Shown piece by piece: positions 1 through 11,470 of a stretch of DNA of 64,000 nucleotides. Position 1 is the stretch's first letter, and each line of letters begins with the position of its first letter. The position numbers were made by a program, and so were the translations under genes. This DNA comes from Choristoneura fumiferana (Eukaryota > Arthropoda > Insecta > Lepidoptera > Tortricidae). The notes beneath the pieces were generated by a model. The model was not told where the DNA came from and did not search any database. It saw only the letters and a program-made list of their open reading frames with translations. The stretch spans positions 18,344,850-18,408,849 of the forward strand of contig NC_133479.1 in the NCBI RefSeq assembly GCF_025370935.1. Reading direction: 5' to 3'.

Positions 1-1007
1 ATGTTTTGCTTAAGTTATTGGCAGGTGATTAAAAATTATTATTTTTATGAGCTTGTTATGTTATGATATTAATTGTCCTCGAAACCTATTTTGGGGTAAT
101 TGGTGTCATTTCCATTAAAAAAAAAAAATCTGGTACCGTAACATATATTATATTATGGCTTCCTGCATTTATGGTGAAGTAGGTAAGTTATGATAAAGTA
201 CCATTAGCCAAATAAGTGGTCTACCAATTTTTAAACAAGTTCCTATCAAAGGAATACGTCGCTAAAGTCGAACGGAACTTTCAAGTTGACAGACACGTCT
301 ATTGGCATGTTTTATGACATGCAAACAGTTATCGACTTTAGGGTGGTAGACCACATATTTGGCTGATGGTACATAATAAATAACCTTTCCTACAAGAATT
401 TCTAAAAACCTATTCTTAGTAGATCTATAGGTAGAGTCATTCACGATGACGCGTGCCGTGGTTCTTATTACAATGTCATTAACGACTCATTTTGACAAAA
501 TCACGCGTCTTCGTAGATGACACTAGGTATACGCCTATTTTCGATACTCAAAGTATATCTGCCATCTGCCACTACGAGCTCATGTCCGCCATGCCATATT
601 TCAAATCTCTATCGCGGTTTAGGCTTTGCATTGTTTGACAAGCTACCCGTACAGGTATTATTCTAGATCTAGAGTTAAGAAGATCTGTTGCGTATCTGTT
701 GGAGGTTAAAAGAGATGGACTTTGTTCGGCAGTAGGACGCTATATATCATCAAAAACATTACATGTAAAAAGCTGCAAGTCTCGCAACGCAGTATTCATA
801 TTGCTAAAAAGTTTTGAGATACAATTTATACCAAGTCGGTTATTTTTGTCAGTACCTGGGGATGTCCGTAGAACTCGATTTTCACCAGCTTGCTTATTTT
901 AAAACGGTAAAAAATACATTTTATAGTTCTTTGACCGTCTGTTGAATGTCTGCTTGGGGTCAAAAGGGGAGGACTTTGGTCAGCAGTGGGACGCTCTATA
1001 CTACACT
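1..1007. other. Intergenic, with LINE/SINE tail remnants
   Basis: No gene is supported. Two short stretches near 705-750 and 950-998 resemble the 3' ends of lepidopteran LINEs or SINEs ('cagcagtgggacg' type tails). The rest is AT-rich without recognisable structure. Confidence 0.4.
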
Positions 1008-1488
1008 AGGTGTTAATTAAATAACTGAAAACCAGACACCCTAAAATATTTTTCATTTTAAGTAAGTTGACTGAATTTACTTTTGAATATCTTTATTAAT
1101 TTGTCAATTGTGATTGCTTCTTTTTTTGTACAATAAAGAGTTTACATACATACATACATATGTTAAAGATATTGGTGTGTTTGCTAAGTCAGTAATTCTA
1201 CTTAATTTCTAACTCTACACTCATGATTTGTTTTTATCAGTTGCGCTTTGACGTTTTAGAAGAAAATGACACAGTGACAGCAAACCGGCCAGTATTAAAT
1301 TCTCGAAATAGTATGCAAACTCGCTAAAATATTTAACTGGCGCCTGTTGCAGTAGTAACTTTTAGACTGGGCACAATAAAAAAGGATTTAAAAACACAAA
1401 CACAACCTGATTTAAAACATAGTTAATCGATTCTACACTCGATTCTGACAAAACTACTTTCTGGTTTACAGTTATTTAATTAACACCT
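1008..1488. mobile_element. TIR MITE, 481 bp
   Basis: The ends at 1008-1035 and 1461-1488 are inverted repeats of about 28 bp (aggtgttaattaaataactg...) with one mismatch. There is no long ORF, so it is a non-autonomous DNA element. A LINE-type 3' tail ('caataaagagtttacatacata', about 1083-1165) lies inside it. A fragment of the same right half recurs near 46260-46345. Confidence 0.7.
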
Positions 1489-2102
1489 TGTATGTTAGTA
1501 TATAGACTACTTAAAAGAACTAAAATTAATCTACAATAACCACTTATTAGAATTGGTGTAATACATACAGTAGTTTAAACGGTTTTATTTATCTCAAATA
1601 AATATATAATAAAAAAAACTACGTACTTATATGCGGACGGTATATCGTACAGTCACATGTGAATTCGTATCAAAATATTGCTCACATGGACCGTATTTAT
1701 TATTGGCACCTGCAGGGTCCGAATTTTATGATAACGCCCCAGTATTGACTTAACCAACAACGGTGTTTTACAGAGGTTTTTAAATTTTACGACCTTTTTT
1801 AAGGACCTCAAGAGGTGTTTATTTAATGCTGCCGCATTTGCGAATGAGCTTTGTGATCAATTTAAGTTTTTTTTTTGTTGTTTATAACCTAAGAAATGAT
1901 GGATAGAGCCACCCGCACCTTCACCACCGGATCTCCTGGCAACATTCAGACTCATAATTTGCAAGATTTTCTGAGTTCAAAACTATTCAAACATTGCGGT
2001 CCCCTAATTTTGCATACGTAACTTCCCTTGGCGCTTGCTCTATAGTATTTTTGATGTAGAAATTTAAATTACTCGTACCCAGTGGTAGATATTTTACCTA
2101 AA
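1489..2102. other. Intergenic, nothing recognised
   Basis: AT-rich sequence. I see no coding region or clear repeat boundary. Confidence 0.4.
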
Positions 2103-2218
2103 TATACTGTAACTATTATTATATTATTATTATATTTAGCCTATAACTGTGCCCACTGCTGGGCAAAGGCCTCTCCTCTTGACTTCCACATCTCCCTATC
2201 CAGAGCTATACTGTAACT
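2103..2218 (-). mobile_element. 5'-truncated RTE-like LINE tail with 12-bp TSD
   Basis: A 92-bp insert (2115-2206) reads as the 3' end of an RTE-like LINE on the minus strand (the 'cccactgctgggcaaaggcctctcct' region plus an ATT-rich tail). It is flanked by a perfect direct repeat, tatactgtaact, at 2103-2114 and 2207-2218. The TSD, truncation and simple-repeat tail are the signature of target-primed reverse transcription. Confidence 0.75.
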
Positions 2219-2365
2219 AGAATAGATTTAAAAAAAAGTAGATAAATGCTGGAACCGGGTATTGAACCCCTGATCTTAGCAGTTAGACACAAACATAATT
2301 AATTATTTAGTTTTATTTACAATATAGTTTCAGTCCTTTATCAATATTTTGAATTATCTCAATTT

Positions 2366-2698
2366 AAAGATCAATAAGTAGCCGTGGTGGCCTAGTGGTT
2401 TGACCTATCGCCTCTCAAGCAGAGGGTCGTGGGTTCAAACCCCGGCTCACCTCTGAGTTTTTCGAAATTCATGTGCGGAGTTACATTTGAAATTTACCAC
2501 GAGCTTTGCGGTGAAGGAAAACATCGTGAGGAAACCTGCACAAACCTGCGAAGCAATTCAATGGTGTGTGTGAAGTTCCCAATCCACACTGGGCCGCGTG
2601 GGAACTATTGCCCAAGCCCTCTCATTCTGAGGGAGGCCTGTGCCCTGCAGTGGGACGTATATAGGTTGGGATGATGATGATGATGAAAGATCAATAAG
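2366..2698 (+). mobile_element. tRNA-derived SINE, full length, 13-bp TSD
   Basis: The head contains Pol III box A (tggcctagtggtt, 2388-2400) and box B (gggttcaaacccc, 2431-2443), the body follows, and the tail is (GAT)n. A perfect 13-bp TSD (aaagatcaataag) flanks it at 2366-2378 and 2686-2698, so the element is 2379-2685. This is the dominant SINE family of the window; other copies are truncated or rearranged. Confidence 0.9.
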
Positions 2699-4244
2699 CT
2701 TTGCTAAAACACCAAAAAAAATTTTTTTTGTAGTTCGTCATGATCATTAATTATGAAATTCTTTTTTGGTTCCAATCTTTTCCTTCAACTTAAATGAACA
2801 CATCGAGAGTTTCAATAGAAATAATACAATATGTTTTTATTACACATAATCACACACCTCTCGCCAACATATCATTGTTTATTCATGCACGAACCAAGTT
2901 GCTCCACTTTATATAAGTATGGGTCAAGTCAAGTATCGATCCGTGTAAAAGTAAATTAAGCTATAACACTAACTGTTACATAAAAGGTCGTTTTGGTCTC
3001 GATGAGAGACATAAAATTTTATATTTTCAGTGGTCAGTGAATAAGTCACGGGAGATTAGTTTTTGTAAAACGCTGCCGCTTGTTCCTTGCAATGCTAATT
3101 TACTAAGTGTATTAAAGCAAAAGTTGGCCAAGTGTTTGTTGGGCTCGAGGACTGAGATGTACACACATGTTATTTTAAGTCGATACATATGTTTCTTAAC
3201 AGTTTTAAATAGTACCTGACGGTTAAATACTTATATATTAGTGTGTTTTATACATAGTTAGGTACATAGACACGCTTTTACAAGATAGTAAGATTATTAT
3301 ATTTATTTCGATAAATAGAAAGAAAGAAATACATTTATTCATAACACAGCAATAGACAACCCTGCACAAGACACAACAATATTATTAGTGCGACAGCATA
3401 GATGGGTAGTAAGATATGTGTGATTTCACAGCATAACAGTAAAACCGTGAGACTAAAATGCAAAAGATCGATGGATGGATCGATTATCGGATGGGATAGG
3501 TAGGTATAAGCTAATGGACGAGCAAACGCTGCATTCTCTTCTGAAAACGATGCTACCGGGTCATAATATAAAAAATATTTTTAACTTGTAATTATTAGGT
3601 GTTACGTTTAATTTTTATTTTTGTTATCTTTTTTATTATGCAGATAGGTGTAGGTTATTAAGTTTCCTTATATTAAGTTCAACCGGAAATTATAGATATA
3701 TATTATTAAAAGTAACCGCTATTTACAACCCACAGACAATATACTTAATAATTTATAGACTTACTTGTAAGTTTTATTGCAATGAATAATCAAGGCTACT
3801 ATTTATTTATTACTTTTAAATTGCGTTTTTAATTAAGGTCCTTTTAGTTTATCTAGTTATGGACGTTCCACTACGCCCCTTTTTGTGGAAGCACTCTCTT
3901 AATCAACTCCATTGTAATTTGCAATTTATTTTAAGCTTCACGCTGCTAGCTGAAGCTTGCAACCGTCATGTTCCGCTCTCGTTTGTCGCTTGCACCACCA
4001 ACCCAGAGCCCGAAGCGTGTATTGTTGTTCGCCTTTATTAAACGCTACCGGAGATACCTCAGCTCCACCAAATTAAGTGTCATAAATGTTAACACCCCTC
4101 ATAACGTTTAACGTCAGCATTACGACGAAACCAATGTTATAGGTTTTGGTAAATTTCATCAATGGAAGATAAGGATATTGTAAAATTGGACAAAATGGGT
4201 GCGTCTGATTTCGTTGCGTGGAAGTTTTGATTGCGTTAAAAAAA
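2699..4244. other. Intergenic, little recognised
   Basis: No gene is supported. A LINE-type tail (gaaagaaagaaatacatttattcat) lies at about 3317-3345. Short ORFs at 3037-3219 and 3859-4041 have no recognisable motif. Confidence 0.4.
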
Positions 4245-4360
4245 TCAAAAATCAAATTTTTTATTCTGCAATCAGGCCGCAAAGAGCTCTTTTACACGTC
4301 ACTTGAGTTTAATTCTTACTGCCAGCGCTTTTGGAAAGACCATAATTGCTAAGAAGAATG
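4245..4360 (-). mobile_element. LINE 3'-tail fragment
   Basis: This is the reverse complement of the tail 'ccgaaagcgctg...gtgtaaaag...cggcc...aataaatgattt' that recurs at 19555-19625 and in better-preserved form at 52545-52800 and 54415-54665. Only the last ~100 bp is present. Confidence 0.6.
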
Positions 4361-5384
4361 CGTTGAATTGGTGTGTTTTGTTTGTGTTTTTTTTAAATGA
4401 GTTTGTTTCATTTGAGTTACAGCGGATGTAGTACAGTTTTGGTGTGTGTACGTGCATGCATGCGTGTAATGTATGCATTCCATCTCTAGAATCTGCCTTT
4501 TTCTAGGTACAAAACTTATCTCACTCACACACACACACATACACGATTGAATTCGCAAGTGCCTTTACTTAAAAATCCATTGTATATTTCAAGTACTCCG
4601 CACATACTTGGAATTCCTAATATGCGGAGCTTAAGGTATGGTTTAGGATTAATGAGTCCATGAGCTTGCTTGAGATACTACATGTCATCAAAGGTCAACT
4701 AGGGTACCACAGCTTTTTATCATATAGCTTTATAAAAATCTAAACAATTTTTAAATCGGTGCAAAAGTTTTACTAATTATTCCCTACTTACAACCACACA
4801 AACAAGTCTATCTTTTTATTACTTTTATGTAAGTTTATCTCACCACCATATCGATTCATCTTTGATCCAGCCAATCAATCAATATCCACGGCCGATGCCT
4901 TTTACAGGCCGCAATGGGAGCATTACCAGGGTTCAGAGGATAGTGCAAGACCTTTGACGTTAGACGATTTAATGTAGATCTTTGTTGTTAGAAACATGGA
5001 AGCGCAAAGGTATGGATATGATATCTTTTGTGTTTGGTGAATTAAGTTCGTTAAAATTAAGATAACTAATTTTTATGAATGCCAAGGGGGAAATGAGTTA
5101 GTTTCAATTTATGTAAAAATATTTTTGTATATATCCGTCTAGCGAATGGATGTCCGACGCATCTCGGCTGTTCTCCAGATTTCTCCATTTGTGGAGTCCT
5201 CCACGTTGTACAGGGTACTAAGATAAACATTCATAAAAACCGTGCGTGGCTCGACATTTACCACCACCACACATCGACATTTATGACCACTTTCTTTAAT
5301 AAATAAGTACCTACCACGGGACACTTGACACAAAATGAGTAGTCCTAAAGTACCTAAGCATAGTTTTTGTTATGGAGTTATGGG
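4361..5384. other. Intergenic with GT/CA-rich patch
   Basis: A GT/CA-rich low-complexity stretch covers about 4380-4550 and explains the spurious ORF there. Nothing else is recognised. Confidence 0.4.
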
Positions 5385-5445
5385 TCATTCATAAGTTGTA
5401 AGACGTCCACTGCTGGACAGAAGCCTCCCCATATACATGGGTACT
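5385..5445 (-). mobile_element. RTE-like LINE tail fragment
   Basis: The sequence 'aagacgtccactgctggacagaagcctcccc' is the reverse complement of the conserved end of an RTE-like ORF2 and its tail, also seen at 19440, 29280 and 57240. Confidence 0.6.
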
Positions 5446-5789
5446 AGGGTAAAATTAGTTAAATATACATATAATTAAATACCTACTCAAAACTTTGTAT
5501 TTTTGATACAAATATGCAGATATTTCCTAGAGACTAGGGACTAGGGACCTCAAGTTTTATAGTCAGGGTCTCTAACCACCACGACATTCCCTCTCTATTG
5601 GTAAATTTTCTTCCCAGCTCCTTTGTAGCCCGTGGGAACCTCTCTCTCCCAGTTTAGGCAATATCGTTCAGGATCGAACTCCAATTGTCGGGGCCGATTT
5701 ATGCCCCGCCATTTAGTTTGTCACGACGCCTGCGCATAAATGGTATTGGCTGTGGAAGTAAAAGGGTTAAGCTCAGGTAAAGAGTTGTC

Positions 5790-7020
5790 TTGAGAATCAT
5801 CATCATTATCATCATCAGACGGAAGACGTCCACTGTTTGAATAAAGTCCTCCCGCTCAACCATTAGAATGCCACAGTGAACGATAACTGGCCACGTGAAC
5901 CTTGAAATGTCGACAAACTATTTATCGAATTTCATTTCATCGAAAACAATTCATAGAATATTCAATACTAATTCTTTCTCATGGAGTAATTTCACTTCAT
6001 CGACTATTCATTACATATTAAAACTATTAGAAAAACAGTACAAGGATTATTATTTGCTTAAAAATACATTTCATCAACTATTCATGAGACAGAACAACAA
6101 AATATCGCTGTTTATTTCTTCGACGTATTATTATAAAACACCAGAAAATAGGTTAGATTAGAACTATGACCTCAAAAAAAATCGCTACCAGAAAAGTAGG
6201 TTAGGTTAGGTTAGAACTGTGACCCAAAAAAAAATAAACCAATACCAGAAAAAAAAATTAACAAAAAAGTAAAACCGACTCCAATAAAAGAAAAAAAATA
6301 TAAAAAATTGAACCAACTACAAAACCCTTGAACATATTTTTCTAAGTACCTACTAGCTCGAAGTCGGTGCCTCAGCACGAGCCAGCAGGAATGGAACAAT
6401 AGTCGTCTACCTCACCTACATACTATGGGTCAATCCATCCTGCACAGTTCACTGAGTAATCGGTGAACATTATATATATATAAAAAAATCGGAACATAGA
6501 ACCTCCTCCTTTATTTGAAGTCGGTTAAAATATGTTAGGTTGGGTAAGAACCGCGACCCCAACAAAAATAAATCGCTGCCAGATAAGTATGTTAGGTTAG
6601 GTTAGAACTGCGACCCCAACAAAAATAAGTCCCTACCAGAAAAGTAGGTTAGGTTAGGTTAGGTTAGAACTGTGATCCCAACAAAAATAAATCAATTAAT
6701 CAATCATAAATAAATTTAATTCAAAAAAGTATGAAATAATCAAATATGAAAAGAAGTTCTGCCAAATAAACTATCTATTAAATAATATTTCCAGAAATTC
6801 AAAATCGTTGATTTACAAAATACTTATTTTAATCATTCAAGGTAATGAATATTCGATGAAGTGAAAAAATAGGAAACGTTGACTTTTAGCTGATATTCGA
6901 TTAAAAGTTTGTCGACATTTCAAGGGTAAACCTGTCAGTCCACCTAGCGGGAGGCCTGCCAACGATTCGTCTTCCGGTTCGTGGTTGCCACTCGAGAACT
7001 TGTCCCCTCAACGGTTATCT
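5790..7020 (-). mobile_element. RTE-like LINE ORF2 end, split by a DNA element
   Basis: On the minus strand the LINE C-terminus and tail occupy 5790-5899 and 6926-7020. The second part matches, by eye, the reverse complement of the LINE at 19245-19335. The two pieces are separated by the 1-kb TIR element at 5900-6925. Some LINE sequence between them, compared with the 29330-29400 copy, is missing, so the insertion was accompanied or followed by a deletion. Confidence 0.7.
5900..6925. mobile_element. Non-autonomous TIR element with TTAGG-like internal repeats
   Basis: The ends at 5900-5919 (CCTTGAAATGTCGACAAACT) and 6906-6925 are perfect 20-bp inverted repeats. Weaker inverted similarity continues inward (attcattac... 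/ ggtaatgaatattcgatgaa). The middle carries several imperfect copies of a ~65-bp unit beginning with two to four GGTTA repeats, followed by 'gaactgcgaccccaacaaaaataa'. No transposase is seen; the 88-codon ORF at 5895-6161 is built from TIR sequence. Confidence 0.75.
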
Positions 7021-7093
7021 AGTGTAGCTTGATTACTCATTATAAATCCACTTTTAAACTATAATAACATATCACATGCATTAGGACGTTTAC

Positions 7094-7348
7094 AAAAAAA
7101 GTGTACCCTTTCTTTTTTTTGAACTTTTGGAAAAATATGGTTTTTCCTACTCAGAATCAAGAGCACAATCGATTTGCGACGTTTTTTTTCATACACTCAG
7201 TATGGGCGTGACAAAAGTAAGTCTTCTTTTGTATGAAAAAAAATGGGGACATTTTTTAAACGATCGGAATCAATTGTGTTCTTGATTCTGAGTAGGAAAA
7301 TCCATATTTCTCCCTAATATTTAAAAAACGAAAGGGTACACTTTTTTA
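7094..7348. mobile_element. Foldback MITE, 255 bp
   Basis: The two halves are near-complete inverted repeats: 'aaaaaagtgtacccttt' at the left pairs with 'aaagggtacactttttt' at 7331-7347, and 'cctactcagaatcaagagcacaat' pairs with the segment near 7272-7302. The element could form a long hairpin. No coding capacity. Confidence 0.75.
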
Positions 7349-7675
7349 GAAAACACCAATAACCGATTCAATTCTATTCTAGCCTTACTTTTACTTCACT
7401 ACAATTTAATCGACTACCTACAAAAATTCTGTACAGCTTAGAGGCTAATTCCTATTAATTACTTGCCTATGTAATAATATCACCTAAAGCGGAGTTGCCG
7501 GTCTATGTATGCCGATTAGATGGCAAAAAGTAGATAAGCCTAAACAGGCAAGCGTTGTAGTATGCGGTAAGTAGTTAGTATTGATCACGTACGTGTCATA
7601 AAATAGCAATAAATCAATGGTATTCGATAAAGTTGAGTTTATACTACACTGAAAAATAATTACCTAATTAAATTG
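7349..7675. other. Intergenic, nothing recognised
   Basis: No coding region or repeat boundary can be identified. Confidence 0.35.
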
Positions 7676-7710
7676 TTTTTACAAGCTTTTATTTAGTGTC
7701 ACCTGTCCCG

Positions 7711-7742
<32 letters not shown>

Positions 7743-8010
7743 AATCAAATCTTGAAAGTTAAATTCGACCAACTTCCAGTAGTTGGATTGATTTGAAATT
7801 TGGTATACTTAATGTAAATCTTGGTAGTCCGGCCAGGATCGTCTCCACAGGACAGAACTCTTCAAAGGTTAATGGCATCGACTTGAAATTTAGTATGTAA
7901 ATGTTGTTAAGGGTGACAATACAAGTACAGTCAACAAAAAGAACAGTCAGCAAAAAAGATTGTATTAAAATTTTTTTTTTTACCAAAACTTATTTTAAAC
8001 TCGAGACGCA
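7676..8010. repeat. Interspersed repeat with (GTCT)n microsatellite
   Basis: A (GTCT)n run covers 7714-7742, followed by 'ttggattgatttgaaatttggtat', a segment typical of the interspersed repeats common in this window. Boundaries are uncertain. Confidence 0.5.
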
Positions 8011-8219
8011 AAAAGAGGGGTGTTATAAGTCTGATACCAATGTCTGCCTGTCTGTGGTAACGTAGCTCTTAAACGATGAGAACAAATTCAATGCGTTTTT
8101 TTTTTCGGTGAAAACAAAATTCCTGGCATACCTGGAATACCTACCTATTTCGTTGTTCACGAGGTGAATTTTGGTTTACCTTTTATATGGAGAGAACCTG
8201 GAAGTAGGATGGTTTTATT

Positions 8220-8345
8220 GAATGAGAGGGTTCGGGCCGTAGTTGCAACGCCAGCCCAATACGGATTGGGAACTTCACGCACTCCAATGAATTGCTTCGC
8301 AGGTTATGTAGGTTTCCTCGTCAATTTTTTTCCTTACCGTTAAGG
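8220..8345 (-). mobile_element. SINE fragment
   Basis: The reverse complement matches the body of the tRNA-derived SINE of 2379-2685 (the 'ggattgggaacttcac...gaattgcttcgcaggt' region). Head and tail are missing and the copy is diverged. Confidence 0.65.
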
Positions 8346-8975
8346 TCGTAAGGTTAGGTAGAGTTTAATAAAATTGTTTTTTATGATTTTTTCTGCTCGA
8401 TATACCAGTATGGATACGCCACTACAATCCCACTATGGCAACGTCAACTCCCGCGTCGTATGATGTCTATGCGCACGCGCACTCCACTTGCGCAAACACT
8501 GCGGGCAAATAACAAATAGGTGGCAGGTGACAGTTAAGTTTCCAATAGTGGACTAATTTGTAACCAATAATGTCGCTGTGGTTTACGTGATATTATATTT
8601 AAACAAAATGTTTTTATCTTCAATAATTCTACTTATAAATACTTTTAAAAATTCCAAGGAGTATGATTCATATTGTTATGTTTGTAAGAAAGTGACATAA
8701 CTAAGTGATAGACTTATAAGACACGGTATAAACTACTAAACCTTGATTCGCAGACCATCGTAGAATCTTATCAAAGTAAATAATAATAAAGTGCCATCGA
8801 CTGAAATATTGATTGTTATATACTCGTACGATACGATTAGATACGATCTCTTAAGCACTCTGTTATAGGTAAATATAGGTATTTATGTGATCTTCTTCTT
8901 CTTCTTCTCTTTTAAAATATGGCTTTTCTGTCCTAATTAATAGGACAATTTCGCCAGTGTCAAGTTAAATTCTCT
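8346..8975. other. Intergenic, nothing recognised
   Basis: A short (CTT)n run lies at about 8891-8909. No gene or clear element. Confidence 0.35.
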
Positions 8976-9242
8976 TTGAGAGGCACGTTGTACGGTGATT
9001 GTAGTTTTTGCAACTTGATAGTAAATTCCAGAAACCACGTGGGGACCACTTGCGCATTAAAAAATGTTAGACACGAGAGCAATATAGAATTTTGGGATCA
9101 CTGTTCACTGCTAAGGTTAATCGCCGCATATAACTCTATCAAAATTATACTTCAACTAGCCAAAGAAACAGAAATAGCAAAATTAGATATTGACTACATC
9201 CGCCATCTTCGAATGCTACAAATCGAATCCTATGTGATCTAA
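8976..9242 (+). other. Orphan ORF, 88 codons, doubtful
   Basis: An open frame of 88 codons with a few cysteines and a helical-looking C-terminal half. No domain is recognised, there is no splice or promoter context, and the flanks are repeat DNA. It may belong to a transposable-element remnant or be chance. I do not claim a gene. Confidence 0.15.
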
Positions 9243-9384
9243 CTACCTTATTGTGATTCCTCTCTTTTTCTCTCTCTTATTGTGATTCCTTTGCTTTAAG
9301 TAAGTTTTACAGCTAAACTCAGGTTTTGTTTCCTATTTAAGCCTGTTATAACCAGAATTAATAATTTAATATAATTATAACTGG

Positions 9385-9478
9385 TTCCCCGCGTTACAGG
9401 CAAAGCCTAGAGCAGGGACCCCTGATAATTCTTGTCAAGCACTGTATATTTTTAAATAAACACATTTTTATTTATTTT
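9385..9478 (+). mobile_element. LINE 3'-end fragment
   Basis: The sequence 'cgcgttacaggcaaagcctagagcaggga' followed by 'aattcttgtcaagcactgta' and an A/T tail with aataaa-like signals has the look of a 3' untranslated end of a lepidopteran non-LTR retrotransposon. The call rests on pattern memory only. Confidence 0.4.
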
Positions 9479-9484
9479 TATATT

Positions 9485-10130
9485 ATAACTAGCGTTTACT
9501 ACACACGCGTAAATAATAAGATACATTAGTTGAATTGAAATTCCGTGAATTTATTAAATTCTCGTGGGAATTCCCTAATATAACATCGTGGTTTTAATGG
9601 TTGTTATTTCGAGATTTTATCCTTATCCCGTGGGAATATCGGGATAAAAAGTAGCCTATGTGTTATTCCAGATGTCCAGCTACCTACATACAAAATTTCA
9701 TGACTGCAAACCCAGCAGTTATTAGTTCGAGATCTTATCCCTTTTCCGTGATAATATCGGGATAATAAGTAAGTAGTATGTGTTATTCCAGATGTCCAGC
9801 TATCTACATACCAAATTTCATGACTGTAAACCCAGCAGTTATTAGTTCGAGATCTTATCCCTTTTCCGTGATAATATCGGGATAATAAGTAGTCTATGTG
9901 TTATTCCAGACGTCCAGCTACCTACATACCAAATTTCATGACTCTAAGCCCAGCGGTTGTTATTTAGAGATTTTATCCCTATCCCGTGGGAATATCGAGA
10001 TATAAAGTATTATTTGTTTTAATTCTGGTTATAAGCTAACTATTTGCCAAATTTCATCTAAATCCGTCTAGCCGTTTCAGCGTGAAGAAGTAACAAACAT
10101 ACTCACTCACTTACAAACTTTCACATTTAT
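9485..10130 (+). repeat. Composite interspersed repeat with ~120-bp internal units
   Basis: It starts with 'ctagcgtttac...cacgcgtaaa', runs through four tandem units of about 115-125 bp (tatcccgtgggaatatcgggat, aagtagcctatgtgttattcc, ccagctacctacatacc, aaatttcatgact), and ends with 'agcgtgaagaagtaacaaac...tttcacatttataat'. The same family recurs at 24890, 28835, 33812, 45268, 51660-54870 and 60957. No ORF and no TIR are seen; it is non-autonomous. Confidence 0.75.
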
Positions 10131-10440
10131 AATCATCATCCCAGCCTATATACGTCCCACTGCTGGGCACAGGCCTCCTCTCAGAACAAGAGGGCTTGGG
10201 CCATAGTTCCCACGCGGGCCCAGTGCGGATTGGGAACTTCACACGCACCATTGAATTGCTTCGCAGGTTTGTGCAGGTTTCCTCACGATGTTTTCCTTCA
10301 ACGCAAAGCTCGTGGTAAATTTCAAATGTAATTCCGCACATGAATTTCGAAAAACTCAGAGGTGCGAGCCGGGGTTTGAACCCACGACCCTCTGCTTGAG
10401 AGCCATGGTGGCCTAGTGGTTTGACCTATATATATATATA
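10131..10440 (-). mobile_element. SINE with inverted head
   Basis: A minus-strand SINE runs from its tail at 10131 to 'ctgcttgagag' at about 10402. The expected reverse-complement head is replaced by the head in plus orientation (ccatggtggcctagtggttt, about 10403-10428), followed by an AT run. It lies at the end of the preceding composite repeat, whose own last bases (agtaggattt) follow the SINE. Confidence 0.75.
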
Positions 10441-10811
10441 TAGTAGGATTTTCACGTGATACCAAACTGGGAAATATAACGCGAATGAGATGACATCAAA
10501 ATTTGTTGAAAATAAGGAAGTTACGAGCATAATGTAATGCAATGAAACTTATATCCTAACTCTTTCTAGGAAAATAAAATTAAGTATGGGTTTTTCTATG
10601 GTCCTCGGGTCATATATTATAATATGCTAAATTTGTGTTTTTAAGATGTTTAAAATATTGTTTGCCAAACAATAAAAATATACTTACCTGAACATAAAAA
10701 AATGCTTCAATATTATTTTCCAAGCAGTAGGAAACACTGCTACTTTTTGCTTATATAAAGTTAATAAGCATGATTTTGCTTATTAAGTTATTGTAAGCAA
10801 TAATAATGTTG
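10441..10811. other. Intergenic, nothing recognised
   Basis: AT-rich sequence without a recognisable gene or element. Confidence 0.35.
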
Positions 10812-10950
10812 AGGTATCTCAACTTAGACCTCTAGGTTGGCAACGCATCTGCAATCCCCCTGGTGTTGCAGGTGCCTATGGGCGGTGGTGATTTCTTACC
10901 ATCAGGAGACCCACGTTGCTCGTTTTTCATCCAGTCGAATAAAACAAAAA
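10812..10950 (+). mobile_element. CR1/Jockey-like LINE 3' tail
   Basis: The sequence 'ggttggcaacgcatctgcaa', then 'tgggcggtggtgat', then 'catccagtcgaataaaa' is the tail of a LINE family also seen at 24345, 41820, 46850 (minus) and 62875. Only the extreme 3' end is present. Confidence 0.65.
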
Positions 10951-11288
10951 TGGCACACTCGTTCACCTACTATTTCCAGAGGGTAAATATAAGCACCACA
11001 GGTGTTGTATATTATTATTTCTGTGCTAAGCGCACATCAGATTATCTTTTCAATAGAAAATGAAACACATCGATACTTTATTTTCTATTAATTTTAATTT
11101 AATCCTGTACACATATTATTATAATACAATGGTAATCTATGTATAATATGTCTAAAATAGTGTAAGGTACGAAATATAACTTTTAAATTATGTATAATTA
11201 AAGTACTAATTTTGATGCAATGTACATAATTTATTAAATTTGTTTTATTTGTTCCTATATTTATTTGCACTTTAAGGCGAAGACATAT
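10951..11288. other. 3' flank of the secreted-protein gene
   Basis: AT-rich downstream flank of the minus-strand gene. Candidate AATAAA polyadenylation signals on the minus strand lie at 11244-11249 and 11260-11265. Nothing else is recognised. Confidence 0.45.
11244..11265 (-). terminator. Candidate polyadenylation signals
   Basis: Two AATAAA hexamers on the minus strand, at 11260-11265 and 11244-11249, lie 24-47 bp past the stop codon. They would give a very short 3' UTR. Confidence 0.5.
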
Positions 11289-11470
11289 TTATTCTTCATG
11301 CGTAGTACTGGCTTCTTCTTTAGCGCTCTTTTCTTCTTCTGAATCAACACTTGATTCTAAGTGTTCTTCAGTAGCTGACGAGTTGGGTGTAGATTCTTTA
11401 GAAAGGCTATCTTCTTCAGTTAATGCTACAGTCTTTTTTTCATCTGTTTCTTTATCACTTCTACTTTTAT
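11289..11470 (-). CDS. Exon 9: acidic C-terminus and stop
   Basis: 182 nt including TAA at 11291-11289, acceptor 'tttctcaatag'. It encodes 60 residues rich in E, S, K and D, ending STTHEE. The stop overlaps an AATAAA hexamer, with two more candidate signals 25-45 bp downstream. The open frame extends upstream to 11648 only by running through the intron. Confidence 0.8.

Noticed and set aside
4349..4558. 69-codon minus-strand ORF rich in T, C and H
   Set aside because: It is produced by a GT/CA-rich low-complexity patch.
6190..6670. Telomere or chromosome end because of TTAGG-type repeats
   Set aside because: The runs are only two to four repeats long and lie inside a TIR-bounded element.
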